Source: Bacteroidales bacterium (GTDB lineage: Bacteria; Bacteroidota; Bacteroidia; Bacteroidales; ML635J-15). Taken from it: a stretch of DNA of 16,421 nucleotides. Position numbers and translations under genes: made by a program. Position 1 is the stretch's first letter; each line of letters begins with the position of its first letter. Positions 16,061 to 16,421 of the stretch are shown piece by piece. The notes below the pieces were generated by a model. That model saw only the letters and a program-made list of their open reading frames with translations. It was not told the origin of the DNA and made no database searches. The stretch spans positions 1-16,421 of the forward strand of contig JALOAQ010000067.1 in assembly GCA_023228725.1 (NCBI GenBank), given 5' to 3'.

Positions 16061-16094
16061 GAGATTTCTCGCAAAGCAGAGCTTCGCTCGAAAT
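16061..16094. repeat. REP-like imperfect hairpin
   Basis: GAGATTTCTC opens the element. ATTTC (16064-16068), GC (16071-16072) and AAGC (16074-16077) pair with GCTT, GC and GAAAT (16081-16094) around the loop AGA, with small internal loops. The words AGATTTCTCGC and GCTCGAAATGAC resemble a palindromic intergenic repeat I recall from many bacterial genomes; this has not been compared against any database. Confidence 0.55.
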
Positions 16095-16112
16095 GACCGA
16101 TAATTATCGGTC
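16095..16112. repeat. 18-base perfect palindrome
   Basis: GACCGATAATTATCGGTC is fully self-complementary and sits directly against the REP-like hairpin. It could be a protein-binding site or part of the same repeat. Confidence 0.7.
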
Positions 16113-16138
16113 GGGAGCTGAGGTTGAAATATTTAGCC

Positions 16139-16190
16139 GGTTTTGGCGGGATTTTTGTTGCAAAGCAAAACAAAAATCATGACAAAACAA
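16139..16190 (-). repeat. Hairpin repeat, right inverted copy
   Basis: This is the complement of the repeat at 15629-15677: the 19-base block (16139-16157) and the 20-base block (16171-16190) match exactly. The middle is 13 bases here against 10 there, yet the stem still forms (GATTTTTGTT with AACAAAAATC on the minus strand). Conserved flanks with a changed loop suggest a dispersed family selected for structure. Confidence 0.85.
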
Positions 16191-16232
16191 TTGAAAACAG
16201 AAAGTTGTTTTTCTTTTTGGAATAATAAAAAC

Positions 16233-16272
16233 AGAAAAAAAATGCGGTGATTTATTTTTTAAAACCACCGCA
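16233..16272 (-). terminator. Minus-strand terminator-like hairpin without a gene
   Basis: TGCGGTG (16243-16249) and CACCGCA (16266-16272) form a GC-rich 7-bp stem. Read on the minus strand, it is followed by a run of eight or more T (the A-run at 16234-16242). No minus-strand gene lies before it in the window, so it may end antisense transcription from beyond 16298 or be left over from a lost gene. Confidence 0.5.
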
Positions 16273-16339
16273 ATTAAATATATTACAAAATTAATCACTA
16301 CTGACCGACAAAAATATTAAAAAATTTAAAATAAATAAA

Positions 16340-16408
16340 GGGGCTTGACCGAAATCTCGCCCCATAGTTGTAATTTTGTGTCGCTTAAAACATATCATTA
16401 CAACTATG
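16340..16408 (+). promoter_or_regulatory. Promoter and foldback structure before the right-edge gene
   Basis: GGGGC (16340-16344) pairs with GCCCC (16359-16363). CATAGTTGTAAT (16363-16374) and its exact complement (16397-16408) form a 12-bp inverted repeat with a 22-base loop. TAATTTTG (16371-16378) is a consensus -7 box, with CTTG (16344-16347) as a poor -33 at 23 bases. The right arm contains the ATG at 16406. Confidence 0.5.
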
Positions 16409-16421
16409 AGCAAAAATACAA
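16406..16421 (+). CDS. Start of an unidentified gene, cut by the window edge
   Basis: Only ATG and four further codons (MSKNT) are visible. The promoter match and inverted repeat directly upstream support a real start. The product cannot be identified from five residues. Given the repeat-rich setting and the foldback structure, a transposase is my first guess, without direct evidence. Confidence 0.35.

Larger units (their letters stand above)
15608..16405. other. Repeat-rich region without an intact gene
   Basis: About 800 bases between porQ and the frame beginning at 16406. It contains, in order: a hairpin repeat arm (15629-15677), a palindrome with T-run (15763-15789), a decayed 3' gene end (15798-15944), a 20-bp stem (15943-15986), a REP-like hairpin and palindrome (16061-16112), the second repeat arm in opposite orientation (16139-16190), a minus-strand terminator-like hairpin (16233-16272) and a possible left end of a mobile element (16340 onward). 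The GC content of several pieces is visibly above the surroundings. Confidence 0.75.

Noticed and set aside
16104..16298. 64-codon minus-strand open frame in the repeat region
   Set aside because: It runs through the right repeat arm, the palindrome and the terminator-like hairpin, has low-complexity residues and no recognisable domain; it is most likely chance.
15608..16421. CRISPR array or integron attC array
   Set aside because: The repeats are inverted and only two copies; there are no regularly spaced direct repeats and no cas or integrase gene in the window.

Overview
The window looks like a chromosomal piece of an AT-rich member of the Bacteroidota. Three things point there. Exported proteins carry N-terminal signal peptides ending in xxAQ or xxSQ, together with C-terminal type IX secretion (T9SS) sorting domains. 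A porQ-type T9SS gene is present. Several genes are preceded by matches to the Bacteroidota promoter consensus (TTTG, about 20 bases, TAnnTTTG) and lack obvious Shine-Dalgarno sequences. Order or genus cannot be read from this sequence.

Layout. (1) 1-1458, minus strand: the N-terminal 486 codons of a large secreted modular protein, cut by the window edge. (2) 1612-5346, minus strand: a housekeeping cluster, cysS then a MerR-type regulator, a Nif3-family metal protein and a coiled-coil zinc-ribbon protein, ending at a clear intrinsic terminator. (3) 5347-5748: a gene-poor gap with a 15-bp inverted repeat. (4) 5749-7438, minus strand: a small lipoprotein, a T9SS-exported protein of unknown role and a tRNA-Ala(GGC) that ends in a strong terminator. 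(5) 7514-13066, plus strand: a probable four-gene operon encoding a cyclophilin-like lipoprotein that appears to have lost its catalytic residues, a two-lobed M16 zinc peptidase, a T9SS-exported endonuclease/exonuclease/phosphatase-fold protein and a YkgJ-type cysteine-cluster protein. (6) 13043-14338, minus strand: an AAA ATPase with a C-terminal DUF4143-type region, converging on the operon with a 24-base overlap. (7) 14525-15607, plus strand: porQ behind a near-consensus promoter. (8) 15608-16421: an unusual repeat-rich region without an intact gene until the last 16 bases, where a new plus-strand reading frame begins.

How the parts relate. Envelope and secretion functions dominate: T9SS cargo (5859-7013, 11342-12607 and probably 1-1458), a T9SS component (porQ), two lipoproteins and a periplasmic or surface peptidase. 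The cysS cluster is core metabolism.

The part most worth a second look is 15608-16421. It holds two inverted copies of a roughly 50-base hairpin repeat bounding a 562-base segment. Inside are a decayed gene end, a perfect 20-bp stem at its stop codon, a REP-like hairpin and an 18-base palindrome. A minus-strand terminator with no gene in front of it follows. At the right edge a 12-bp inverted repeat buries the start codon of the incoming gene around its own promoter, as in the read-through protection of some insertion sequences. I did not find a clear new defence or biosynthetic system in the visible part.
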